A stretch of DNA of 64,000 nucleotides, taken from NCBI RefSeq assembly GCF_003950325.1, contig NZ_PXZH01000001.1, positions 682,001 through 746,000 of the forward strand. The letters are read 5' to 3'. The notes under the pieces are model-generated. The model saw nothing but the letters and a program-made list of their open reading frames with translations. It had not been told where the DNA came from and ran no database searches. A program made the translations under genes and the position numbers. Positions 16,751-24,657 of the stretch are shown here, piece after piece. Source of the stretch: Vagococcus humatus (GTDB lineage: Bacteria; Bacillota; Bacilli; Lactobacillales; Vagococcaceae). Every line of letters starts with the position of its first letter. Position 1 is the stretch's first letter.

Positions 16751-18001
16751 TTAAACTTTTTTATTTTTCTTTTTACCTTGTTTATGTTTACTTTTAGGAG
16801 CGCCTTTGTCTTTGCGGTTCTTTTTCTTTGTTTTTTTATTAGTTTTTTCTTGGACTATTTGACCTTGTTCTTTCATCTCAATAAAGTCTTCTTCTTTCAA
16901 TAAGCTTCCTTTATAGGTGACAAATTTAGTCGGTTGTAGCTCTAGCTGAGTACATAGTTTATGCCAGTAATGTTCTTGTTCATGGCCGACAAAGGTTAGC
17001 ACATACCCACTATGGCCCATTCTACCAGTGCGTCCACTTCTATGTGTATAGATGTCTTTATCAAAAGCTACATCATATTGGATAATAACTGGTACTTCTT
17101 GAAAATCAATCCCTCTAGCCGCCACATCAGTGGTTAATAAGAAAGGAACTTTACCTGTTTCAAATCCTTGTAAAGCTAATTGACGTTCCATTTTATTTTG
17201 ATCAGATGCTAGTGTTTCATGGAGAATCCCTTCAAAACGCAATTTATCCGACACAACTCCTAGCTCTTGAACTTGGTTGAAAAACACAATCCCACGCATG
17301 CCTTCCATATGGGCAAATCGTCTTAACAATTCCCCTCTTTTTCGACTAGGACACTCTAAATAACCATGAGTTACATTGCCTCTTGAAGTGTCCTTATCGG
17401 TTACATCTATTCGTTTAATAGCTGTAGCTCCTTGTTTCTCTAACAAAGTAGCTATGTCGGTGTCTGTTGCTGAAATAGCAATTAACTGGGTATCTCGTTG
17501 AATTGCCTTAAAAATGTGGCCAAGAGCTTGAAGTTCTGTTGGTTGCAACAGCTGATCTGCTTCATCTAACACAAGGCTCTGAATCGTGTGAGCTTTAATT
17601 TTTTTATCTTGCATTAACTCACTTACTCGCCCCACTGTACCAATAATCACTTCTGGCTTTTGCTTTAATTTTTCAATTTGCCGTTTTTTATTAGCCCCAC
17701 CTATCATTTGTTCTATTTTTAGCCCCAAACTATCTCCCCAAGTTTTAGCCACATTGGTGACTTGGATAGCTAGTTCTTGTGAAGGGAGTAAAACCAATAA
17801 CTGATTGCCTTCCCCTGCTTTAACTCTTTGTAAAAGCGGTAATAAATAGGCTACTGTTTTACCAGACCCAGTTGGAGAAATACCAATCACACTTACTCCT
17901 GCTAGTAATGGCTCATATAGTTCCGTTTGAATTGGTGTTGCCTTTTCGTAGCCTTGTTCTGTCCAAATTGTTTTTAATGCTTGTGGTAATTGTTTTATCA
18001 T
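16751..18001 (-). CDS. DEAD-box RNA helicase (CshC/YfmL-like)
   Basis: The 416-residue protein has the complete DEAD-box set: Q motif TPIQTELYEPLL, Walker A SPTGSGKT, TVGRVSEL, VLDEADQLL, ISATD (SAT), VFFNQVQELG, TDVAARGID and HRSGRTGRMG. A lysine-rich tail (KKTKKKNRKDKGAPKSKHKQGKKKNKK) probably binds RNA. Its short length and overall sequence resemble the CshC/YfmL class rather than CshA. It likely works in ribosome assembly or RNA turnover. It is 16 bases from the upstream oxidoreductase gene. Confidence 0.88.
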   Translation of the reverse strand: MIKQLPQALKTIWTEQGYEKATPIQTELYEPLLAGVSVIGISPTGSGKTVAYLLPLLQRVKAGEGNQLLVLLPSQELAIQVTNVAKTWGDSLGLKIEQMIGGANKKRQIEKLKQKPEVIIGTVGRVSELMQDKKIKAHTIQSLVLDEADQLLQPTELQALGHIFKAIQRDTQLIAISATDTDIATLLEKQGATAIKRIDVTDKDTSRGNVTHGYLECPSRKRGELLRRFAHMEGMRGIVFFNQVQELGVVSDKLRFEGILHETLASDQNKMERQLALQGFETGKVPFLLTTDVAARGIDFQEVPVIIQYDVAFDKDIYTHRSGRTGRMGHSGYVLTFVGHEQEHYWHKLCTQLELQPTKFVTYKGSLLKEEDFIEMKEQGQIVQEKTNKKTKKKNRKDKGAPKSKHKQGKKKNKKV

Positions 18002-18017
18002 GAATTAACCTATCTTT

Positions 18018-19022
18018 CTATATCTTTCTATCTGCAGGAAAAATTATATCATTTTCAAGACGCATTTGCTCCATTATTTCATGAACAATCCGTCCTAAAT
18101 CTTGCCAATACAAATATTGTTTTTGATAAAGCCCCTTAGTCGGTTGCAACATCACATTGGCAAAATCCATTGCCTCTTCAACCATTGGATTTTCTTCTTT
18201 TTCTACATCAATCACTGTTACTTCTTGTGTTTTTCTATCAAAGTAGCGAATACTTTCAATACTATTAATCGCATCCAGAATGATAGTACCTTCTGCTAAA
18301 TATATTTCAGAGGGTAAAAAACTATCGATGATTTTACCGGTTAATAAGGTCACTTGAAAATCAGGATAGTGGAAAATTAACGTTCCCATTCCGTCTACTT
18401 CTGTTTTTATTTTTCTAGCAGTATATTGAACCTGAGTAGGCTTACCAAATAAAGCCACTGCAGCGTATACCACATAAATCCCTAAATCCATTAAAGCTCC
18501 CCCTGAGAACTTAGGAGAAAAAATATTAGGCACTTCTCCTGCTTTAACTAAGTCATAACGAGAAGAGTATTTCATAAAACTAAGCGTGGCTCCTTCTATT
18601 TTATCAGGAGTTGGTAATAATTCTTTAACTTGTTGAAAGTTAGCTTCGTGAATATTTCGTGCTGCTTCAAAAATGAAACATTGCTTTTCTTTAGCTAAGG
18701 CTAATAAGTCTTCCCATTCTTTTAACGTGGAAACAGCTGGTTTTTCTACAATCACATGTTTGCCTGTTTGTAACGCTTGTTTACTTTGTTCGTAATGAAG
18801 AGCATTAGGTGAGGCAATATAGACAACATCTATGTCTTCTGATGCAAAAAAAGTAGATAAATCTGTGTAAATAGCAACCTCTCCGTAATCTTTGGCAAAT
18901 GTTTCTGCAGTTTGAAGGTGTCTAGAGTAGACACTAGTCAACTGGTACTGACGGGTTTCATGTGCTGCTGAAATAAATTGCTGAGTAATCCAGTTAGTTC
19001 CTATAATTCCTAAACGTAACAT
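18018..19022 (-). CDS. Gfo/Idh/MocA family oxidoreductase
   Basis: The 334-residue protein has an N-terminal Rossmann domain (LGIIGTNWITQQFI), the family sequence YIASPNALHYEQSKQALQTGKHVIVEKPAVS with the conserved EKP lysine near residue 95, and a C-terminal alpha/beta substrate domain with GGALMDLGIYVVYAA. It is expected to oxidise or reduce a sugar or polyol derivative with NAD(P). Context gives no substrate. Confidence 0.85.
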   Translation of the reverse strand: MLRLGIIGTNWITQQFISAAHETRQYQLTSVYSRHLQTAETFAKDYGEVAIYTDLSTFFASEDIDVVYIASPNALHYEQSKQALQTGKHVIVEKPAVSTLKEWEDLLALAKEKQCFIFEAARNIHEANFQQVKELLPTPDKIEGATLSFMKYSSRYDLVKAGEVPNIFSPKFSGGALMDLGIYVVYAAVALFGKPTQVQYTARKIKTEVDGMGTLIFHYPDFQVTLLTGKIIDSFLPSEIYLAEGTIILDAINSIESIRYFDRKTQEVTVIDVEKEENPMVEEAMDFANVMLQPTKGLYQKQYLYWQDLGRIVHEIMEQMRLENDIIFPADRKI

Positions 19023-19065
19023 GATAATGCCTCCTTTATATAAATTAATCTATTTTTACTCTCAA

Positions 19066-19779
19066 TTAAAATACTTTATCTAACTTAAAAGGAATTTCTT
19101 GTTTGATTTCGACTATTTCCGGAGTCACATGACAGTTATAAGCCACAATCTGAACCCCGTTTTCTTTGGCCAGTTGCACTCCTTCATAAAAAGCAGGATC
19201 CATCTCTTTATGTAAAGTAGCTAGTTGGACTGGCTCTAGTTGAATAATAAACAATAAGTAAGTCAGATAATCTTTTCTTAACTTAGTTAATCCTTTAATA
19301 TGTTTAAGCCCTCTACTTGTAGGAGCATCTGGAAAAGCTGCCAGACCATTTTTTTCTAAAGTCATTCCTTTAACTTCTATAATAGCTGTTTCTCCTAAAT
19401 CAGTTTCAACTACCAAATCAAACCGAGAGGAACCAAATGTCACTTCTCGTGTAACATGAGTGATTGTCCCCAACAAATTAGGTAACTGAATTTTGCCAGT
19501 TTCTAAAGCTGACGCAGCCAAGTCATTAGGTAACTGGCTATCGATATTAACCCAGGTCTTGCCTTTTTTGACAGCCACTAAATCATAATCAGTTTTACGA
19601 GTCTTAGACGCTTGATAATCAAGGGCAACTTCAACCCCCTGAATAAGTAGTTCTTCGCAGCGTCCTGTATTTTTTACATGGACAGGAATTGGCTGACTAC
19701 TTCCAGGTAGCTGGCAATAACTAACAAATCTATTTTCTCTACTTATAAAAGTCCCTAAATGAATATCTTGGTAGGTCAT
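19066..19779 (-). CDS. sfsA: SfsA family protein
   Basis: The protein matches SfsA (sugar fermentation stimulation), a DNA-binding/nuclease-like protein. FISRENRFVSYCQL, HVKNTGRCEELL and the REase-like core TAIIEVKGMTL, followed by FPDAPTSRGLKHIKGL, are diagnostic. Of the possible starts, ATG 19779 (MTYQDIHLG) is chosen because AGGAGG lies eight bases before it; it gives 237 residues, the usual length. It is a single gene. Confidence 0.9.
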   Translation of the reverse strand: MTYQDIHLGTFISRENRFVSYCQLPGSSQPIPVHVKNTGRCEELLIQGVEVALDYQASKTRKTDYDLVAVKKGKTWVNIDSQLPNDLAASALETGKIQLPNLLGTITHVTREVTFGSSRFDLVVETDLGETAIIEVKGMTLEKNGLAAFPDAPTSRGLKHIKGLTKLRKDYLTYLLFIIQLEPVQLATLHKEMDPAFYEGVQLAKENGVQIVAYNCHVTPEIVEIKQEIPFKLDKVF

Positions 19780-19911
19780 CTCCATCTCCCTCCTTATCCC
19801 TTTCATTATACATGAAAAAATAACCCTCATACATGATTTAGCTATTAAAAAGCTTCCTATATAAAACCAAAAAATTACTAGTCATTTAATTGCTACTTTA
19901 ATTAGTTTCAC

Positions 19912-21138
19912 TCACTTATTTTGTTGAAATAACCATTGAGTCGCAAAAATCACTTGTTTTCCTTGATAACTTCCTTTGTAAAAACCAAAGCCAAACTCAT
20001 TATAAACACTTGTTAACATATTTTGATTGTGACTGGCACTGTTTACCCACCCTGAAAAAAGGGTATGAACCATTTGTTCTGTTCCTTCATCTGAGTGATA
20101 AGGAATCACTTGAATATTTTCTCCTAACTGGCCTTCTTCTGAAACAGCTAAGCCAAGCTGTTCCCCTATTGTGTCAAAGTTTGTTCCATCAGGCCGACTA
20201 TGGCCATAATTTTGTTCAAGTTCCTGACTCCTTAACCGAGCTGCTTGACTCAACGCTGCTTTATCAGCCAACGGAGGCAGATGATAGATTGCACGGTGTT
20301 GATTAACTAATCTAAGCATTTCTTTTTCAGCTACTCTATCCTCTAGTAAATAAGCCTGGGTTGGTAACACATAGATTAAACTTCTAGAGCTAATTACTTC
20401 TTGATTACCGTAAGAGTAACTATAAACCACTGGATACACACCGACTACTTGATTATTCACAGAACCGTTAACTTGTATATTTTCTAAAGATAAAGGCTGA
20501 TCTTTTTGGTCTACTGCTACAATAATAGGTTTTTTCCAATTAAATGAACTACTTTGATGAATCATTAAATTTTGAGTGACTAACTGAGGCATTTTGGTAG
20601 CGGCTGTTGTTTTTTTCTTTAGTCTCAGTTGAACTGCTTCTAACTGTCTGTTTTCTCCAGTAGTTCCTGCACTTTGCCAATCAGTTACCCAGTTTAACCA
20701 ACCTTTGTTAGCAACATGACCTCGATATTCTACTTGATGAGTCTTTGACATTGGCCCTTTCAAAGCAATCCGGACTGCTTCAATTTGCCTACTTTGTCCA
20801 ACTATACCAGATAGTTCATTATTTTCAGAAATAGACTGCCAACCGATGTTAGACAAGTGACTTTGATAAATTAAATTTCCGGATAATGGGCAAGAAGAAG
20901 TAAGATACATTGCTTCTAATCGTTGATTTTTCCCAACTGTTCCTATTATAGTAGGCAACTTTTTTTTAGTTAGCCATCCTTCATTTTGAACATGAGCCAC
21001 TCCTGAAAAAGTTGGAGAATCTGTTGACTGAGCCTGTTGTGCCAAGGTGGTTTTTGTTTTTACTAAACTAGCTATAAATAAACATCCAAAGAAACTAATT
21101 CCTTTCACTACTTGGCTGTTTAGTTTCACCTCTATCAC
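19912..21138 (-). CDS. Secreted CAP-domain protein with three ChW repeats
   Basis: The 408-residue protein begins with a signal-like hydrophobic stretch (about 10-27). It continues with three clostridial hydrophobic (ChW) repeats: HVQNEGW...GKNQRLEA, HLSNIGW...GQSRQIEA and HVANKGW...GENRQLEA. These are followed by an Ig-like linker and a C-terminal CAP/SCP domain (LVNQHRAIYHLPPL, SQAARLRSQEL, YGHSRPDGTNF, SHNQNMLTSVYNEFGFGFY). ChW repeats are thought to bind the cell surface or carbohydrate. No LPxTG is present, so surface retention probably depends on the repeats. Confidence 0.87.
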   Translation of the reverse strand: MIEVKLNSQVVKGISFFGCLFIASLVKTKTTLAQQAQSTDSPTFSGVAHVQNEGWLTKKKLPTIIGTVGKNQRLEAMYLTSSCPLSGNLIYQSHLSNIGWQSISENNELSGIVGQSRQIEAVRIALKGPMSKTHQVEYRGHVANKGWLNWVTDWQSAGTTGENRQLEAVQLRLKKKTTAATKMPQLVTQNLMIHQSSSFNWKKPIIVAVDQKDQPLSLENIQVNGSVNNQVVGVYPVVYSYSYGNQEVISSRSLIYVLPTQAYLLEDRVAEKEMLRLVNQHRAIYHLPPLADKAALSQAARLRSQELEQNYGHSRPDGTNFDTIGEQLGLAVSEEGQLGENIQVIPYHSDEGTEQMVHTLFSGWVNSASHNQNMLTSVYNEFGFGFYKGSYQGKQVIFATQWLFQQNK

Positions 21139-21280
21139 TTCCTTCCTAGCTTATCTTCTTCTTTATTTTATCATAAACCTGTTTAAATAGAGGAATTTAT
21201 GCCAAGGAAAAAAGACCTCCTCTAATAGAGAAAGTCTTTTTATATAGGCTATTTTTTTGTTTTATCTCATACTTGCAACA

Positions 21281-22126
21281 TTATTTAGGAGACACATCTT
21301 CCCCAAACCACTTATCTGAAATTTTAGCAAAGCTGCCATCTTTTTCTAATTGCTCAAACCCTTCATTTAATTTAGTTTGGAGTTCCTTATCACTTTTTCT
21401 AATCCCCACTGCAAAATCTTCTGGCTGATAAATATTTCCGATTAAATAATAATCATTTAATTGATCTTTTTTCGCTAAATAATAATTAGCATATACCTTA
21501 TCAATCAATAAACCGTCGATTCTTCCGGCTTCTAAATCAATAAATCCTTCATTAAAAGTATCATATAACACTGCTTCTTGATCTTTTACTTTATTTTTTA
21601 ACACCTCTTCTTCTTGAACAAAGATATCATAACCAGAAGAACCGTTTTGAGCGCCTAAAATTTTACCGGTCATTTTATCCAGTTGATTAATTCCTGATGA
21701 TTTAGGTGTTACCAATATTTGTTCATTCTTCATATAGGTTTGACTAAAGGCTACTTTCTTCCTTCGTTGCGGTGTCGCAGAGTAGCCGTTCCAAATCAGA
21801 TCGATAGTGCCATTAGTTAACTCTTTTTCTTTCATAGACCAGTCAATGGGCTGTGTTTTAACTGTGATACCATACAATTTAAATACGGCTTTGGCTAAAT
21901 CCACATCAAATCCAACAATTTCTCCTTGCTTATTTTTAAATCCCATCGGTACAAAAGTATCATCTAACCCCATTACTACTTCTTTTTTCTTTTTAATTTC
22001 AGACCATTGATCTTTGGCTTCTCCTTTATTACCAGCCTTATTTTTATCTTGACACGCTCCTAATAACCCTACCAACACCACCATCAAACTACCTAACACT
22101 ACCATTTTTTTCCATGTTGTTTTCAT
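21281..22126 (-). CDS. Amino-acid ABC transporter substrate-binding lipoprotein
   Basis: The protein is a family-3 extracellular solute-binding protein. ATG 22126 (MKTTWKKMVVLGS) is chosen for its AGGAGG site; it gives a lipoprotein signal with lipobox LLGAC. Motifs include GFDVDLAKAVFK, WNGYSATPQRRKKVAFS, GSSGYD and FAVGIRKSD. It is the last gene of a permease-ATPase-binding protein operon under a T-box whose specifier reads CAC, so it probably binds histidine (inference). Confidence 0.88.
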   Translation of the reverse strand: MKTTWKKMVVLGSLMVVLVGLLGACQDKNKAGNKGEAKDQWSEIKKKKEVVMGLDDTFVPMGFKNKQGEIVGFDVDLAKAVFKLYGITVKTQPIDWSMKEKELTNGTIDLIWNGYSATPQRRKKVAFSQTYMKNEQILVTPKSSGINQLDKMTGKILGAQNGSSGYDIFVQEEEVLKNKVKDQEAVLYDTFNEGFIDLEAGRIDGLLIDKVYANYYLAKKDQLNDYYLIGNIYQPEDFAVGIRKSDKELQTKLNEGFEQLEKDGSFAKISDKWFGEDVSPK

Positions 22127-22148
22127 TATATATTCCTCCTTTTTTACT

Positions 22149-22784
22149 TTATACAAGATCCGTTAATTCAAACACTCTATCTGCAATATCTTGGGCAAAA
22201 TCCCAATCATGTGTCACCACAATTTGAGTCATACCTTGTTTCTTTAAAGTTAAAATCAGTTCTTCGACTTGTTTTTTTAAGTTAGGGTCTAAAGCACTAG
22301 TCGGTTCGTCATAAGCTAAAATACTAGGAGACATCATCATTGCTCTAGCAATAGCTACTCGTTGTTTTTGTCCCCCAGATAATTGATAAGGATATAAGGC
22401 TAACAAATCTTGAATACTTAATTCTTTAGCTAATTTTTCACTTTTAGCTAGATATGCTTCTGGCTTCTCCTCCTTAACTAAACTAGGTGCTAGTAGTAAA
22501 TTCTCCTGAATAGTTAAATGAGGAAATAGCTGAAAATCTTGAAACACTAGTCCTACTAATTGATTTTTTTTATTTCCTTTATCTGGATAAAAAGGGAGAC
22601 CATCCATTAAAAATTCTCCTCGGTCTGCTTTTTCCAATCCAGTTAACAAACGTAACAAAGTGGTTTTCCCTCCACCAGAAGCCCCTACAACCGCTAGTAG
22701 TTCTCCTTTCTCAACTGTTAAATTTAACTGATGAATCACTTGTTTATCTCCAAAAGATTTATCAATCTGCCGTAAAGTTAACAT
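22149..22784 (-). CDS. Amino-acid ABC transporter ATP-binding protein
   Basis: The 211-residue ATPase has Walker A GASGGGKTT, Q-loop VFQDFQLFPHL, signature LSGGQKQRVAIARA, Walker B ILAYDEPTSAL and H-loop VVTHDWDFA. It resembles GlnQ/HisP polar amino-acid importers. It overlaps the extended frame of the binding-protein gene and follows the permease by about 20 bases, forming one operon under the T-box. Confidence 0.92.
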   Translation of the reverse strand: MLTLRQIDKSFGDKQVIHQLNLTVEKGELLAVVGASGGGKTTLLRLLTGLEKADRGEFLMDGLPFYPDKGNKKNQLVGLVFQDFQLFPHLTIQENLLLAPSLVKEEKPEAYLAKSEKLAKELSIQDLLALYPYQLSGGQKQRVAIARAMMMSPSILAYDEPTSALDPNLKKQVEELILTLKKQGMTQIVVTHDWDFAQDIADRVFELTDLV

Positions 22785-22805
22785 TTTCTCTTCCTCCTAA
22801 TCTCT

Positions 22806-23459
22806 TTAATGATAATAGTTAAATTTATTTTCCAATTCTTTCAAACTAAGGGTTAATATCCCAGTCAATAATAAGTAAATAACAGCCACTCCAACTAACG
22901 GAATTAAGGAAGCTTCTCGCTCCATGGCAATCTTTCCTGCTCTCATCACATCTCCTAAGCCTAAAATATAAACTAGAGAAGAATCTTTCACTAAGTTAAT
23001 GACCTCATTTCCTAAAGAAGGTAACACTATTTTAAATACTTGAGGAATAACAATCCTTCGAGTTGTTTGTCGTGGGGTTAATTTTAAAACCGCTGCTGCT
23101 TCGTATTGTCCTTTTGGAATAGACTGAATCCCTCCTCTAAAAATCTCAGCAAAATAAGCTGTATAGTTTAGCGTGAATGCTAATAAAGCTGCACTGAATC
23201 TTTCAAACACAACCCCTACTGTTGGTAAGCCATAAAAAACTAAAATAAGTTGTAACAGTAACGGAGTTCCTCGCATTAACCAAACATAGGCTTCTAATAA
23301 ATATTTCACAGGTTTAATCGAGGTTTTTAACCCTAAAGCACATAAAATACCTAAAGGAATCGATCCTAACAACGTTAAACCGAATAACGTTAGAGTAGTT
23401 TTCATTCCGCTTAACAATTGAGGTAAAACAGTTATAAATTCTCTTATCATCTTTCTCAT
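22806..23459 (-). CDS. Amino-acid ABC transporter permease
   Basis: The 217-residue protein is a HisM/GlnP-type permease with about five membrane helices. It has the EAA loop FRGGIQSIPKGQYEAAAVLKLTPRQTTRRIVIPQ (about residues 108-142) that contacts the ATPase. It is the first gene after the T-box leader. Together with the ATPase and the lipoprotein it makes a full uptake system, comparable to the predicted hisXYZ histidine transporters of Lactobacillales. Confidence 0.9.
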   Translation of the reverse strand: MRKMIREFITVLPQLLSGMKTTLTLFGLTLLGSIPLGILCALGLKTSIKPVKYLLEAYVWLMRGTPLLLQLILVFYGLPTVGVVFERFSAALLAFTLNYTAYFAEIFRGGIQSIPKGQYEAAAVLKLTPRQTTRRIVIPQVFKIVLPSLGNEVINLVKDSSLVYILGLGDVMRAGKIAMEREASLIPLVGVAVIYLLLTGILTLSLKELENKFNYYH

Positions 23460-23475
23460 CCTTTTCTTTTAAAAT

Positions 23476-23580
23476 AAAAAAACGCCCTTTTATTCCGAAG
23501 AATAAAAGGGCGTTTTAACGCGATACCACCTTTTTTTGTCTTTATTTCACAATAAAAACCTCAAACAGTCTTGTTTTCCC
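23476..23580 (-). promoter_or_regulatory. Second, partial T-box module (antiterminator plus terminator, no stem I)
   Basis: On the minus strand GGTGGTATCGCGTT (T-box sequence, 23517-23530) is followed by a terminator GCCCTTTTATTC/GAATAAAAGGGC with a T run (23476-23515). The 50 bases before it (GAGGTTTTTATTGTGAAATA) copy the stem III region of the first module. No second stem I or specifier loop fits in the space, so this is a partial duplication. Confidence 0.8.
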
Positions 23581-23582
23581 AT

Positions 23583-23850
23583 AAAAAAAAGCCTTTAGTC
23601 AACAATTGACTAAAGGACGTTTTAACGTGGTTCCACCTTTTTTTATTAAGATTTTACAATCTTAACCTCTAAAAGTCATCTAACAATGACTGTAACGTTA
23701 ACGGGTTCTACCGATCTTTCCTACTAGACTTTCAAAAAGATAGACTTCAAGATGTGTTTCACTAAACAACCATACCTTTTTACACCTACCAAAGGCTCTC
23801 TGTGAATAATTGGTTAGTTACTCTTCTTATCATCGTCTTTGTTTGTATTG
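23583..23850 (-). promoter_or_regulatory. T-box riboswitch, probable histidine specifier
   Basis: The minus-strand leader has the stem I landmarks AAGACGATGATAAGAAGAGTA and CAGAGAGCC...GGTAGGTG, a specifier loop GAAACACATCTTGAAG in which CAC (23754-23756) aligns with the codon position, the T-box GGTGGAACCACGTT (23624-23637) and a terminator CCTTTAGTCAA/TTGACTAAAGG with T8 (23583-23617). CAC indicates uncharged tRNA-His. ACA (Thr) would result from a one-base shift, so the amino acid is inferred. Confidence 0.85.
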
Positions 23851-23856
23851 TGTTTA

Positions 23857-23885
23857 AATTTACTACAGTCATGAACATTTGTCAA
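23857..23885 (-). promoter_or_regulatory. Promoter of the T-box leader
   Basis: On the minus strand TTGACA and TAAATT are spaced by 17 bases, just upstream of stem I of the T-box. Confidence 0.75.
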
Positions 23886-24010
23886 CTATTAAATTAATTT
23901 TCCGCTAAGTTTTTCTTATTGATTATGAGAAATTAATGGGTCTTCTCATAATTTTTTAAAAAAATATTTTTATTTTATTTGTTTTATGTTAAAATAAAAA
24001 GCGGTAACAA

Positions 24011-24026
24011 CCTTGATATATCAAGG
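24011..24026. promoter_or_regulatory. 16-bp perfect palindrome upstream of the lipoprotein gene
   Basis: CCTTGATATATCAAGG is fully self-complementary and lies 25 bases before the -35 box of the lipoprotein promoter. It may be an operator. No regulator is encoded beside it. Confidence 0.4.
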
Positions 24027-24050
24027 CTAATCTCTATTATTACAAAGCTA

Positions 24051-24079
24051 TTGCATTATTTTTTCTTTTCTATTACAAT
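24051..24079 (+). promoter_or_regulatory. Promoter of the lipoprotein gene
   Basis: TTGCAT and TACAAT are separated by 17 bases and end 37 bases before ATG 24116. Confidence 0.6.
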
Positions 24080-24115
24080 AGATACGTTGTGTCTCGAGAG
24101 AAGAAGGAGGATATC

Positions 24116-24604
24116 ATGAAAGTTAAGATAACCATCATCAGTTTGTTTATTCTCTCTTGCTTTATTTTTTTAACTGGTTGCCAACAAAAAAAAGCAATTG
24201 AACAAACTGTTTTAAACAATAAAGAATTATACGTAGGTGATAATACATCTGTCTATAATCTAGTCAATTCTTTGAATAATAATGATTATTTCGATATGAT
24301 TGAACTGCAAACCAAAGAAGCGCCTTACGGGGTAATTATTACTTATAACAATCATTTAAGTAATGATGAACATCGAAAAATCGCCCTGAATAACGCGACT
24401 TATATTTTAGCCTTTGTTCATAATGCAGATTGGGTTAATTTTAAATGGAAAAAAGACCAATCTGAAACAACTGTCACTAGAGAACAATTAACTAAACTAT
24501 ATGAAAATGATTTAATGGGTTCTTATACAGAAAAAGAATTAAATCAATGGATCCAAGAAAAACTGGCACATCCTAAACTACTTGCCAAAATTTGGCAAGA
24601 ATAA
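24116..24604 (+). CDS. Uncharacterised lipoprotein (162 aa)
   Basis: ATG 24116 follows AAGGAGG and starts a classic lipoprotein signal: KVK, a hydrophobic stretch, and lipobox FLTGC with the lipidated Cys at about residue 22. The mature part is short and polar, with YGVIITYNN, ILAFVHNADWVNFKW and an acidic C-terminus. I do not recognise the family. It is transcribed alone from its own promoter and ends at a bidirectional terminator. Confidence 0.75.
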   Translation: MKVKITIISLFILSCFIFLTGCQQKKAIEQTVLNNKELYVGDNTSVYNLVNSLNNNDYFDMIELQTKEAPYGVIITYNNHLSNDEHRKIALNNATYILAFVHNADWVNFKWKKDQSETTVTREQLTKLYENDLMGSYTEKELNQWIQEKLAHPKLLAKIWQE

Positions 24605-24653
24605 AAAAACTCTCTCTTCCTCATCTAACTATAGATAAGAAAGGGAGAGTTTT
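24603..24653. terminator. Bidirectional terminator between lipoprotein and ABC exporter genes
   Basis: AAAACTCTCTCTT and AAGGGAGAGTTTT form the stem, with A and T runs on both sides, between convergent genes. Confidence 0.75.
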
Positions 24654-24657
24654 CTAT

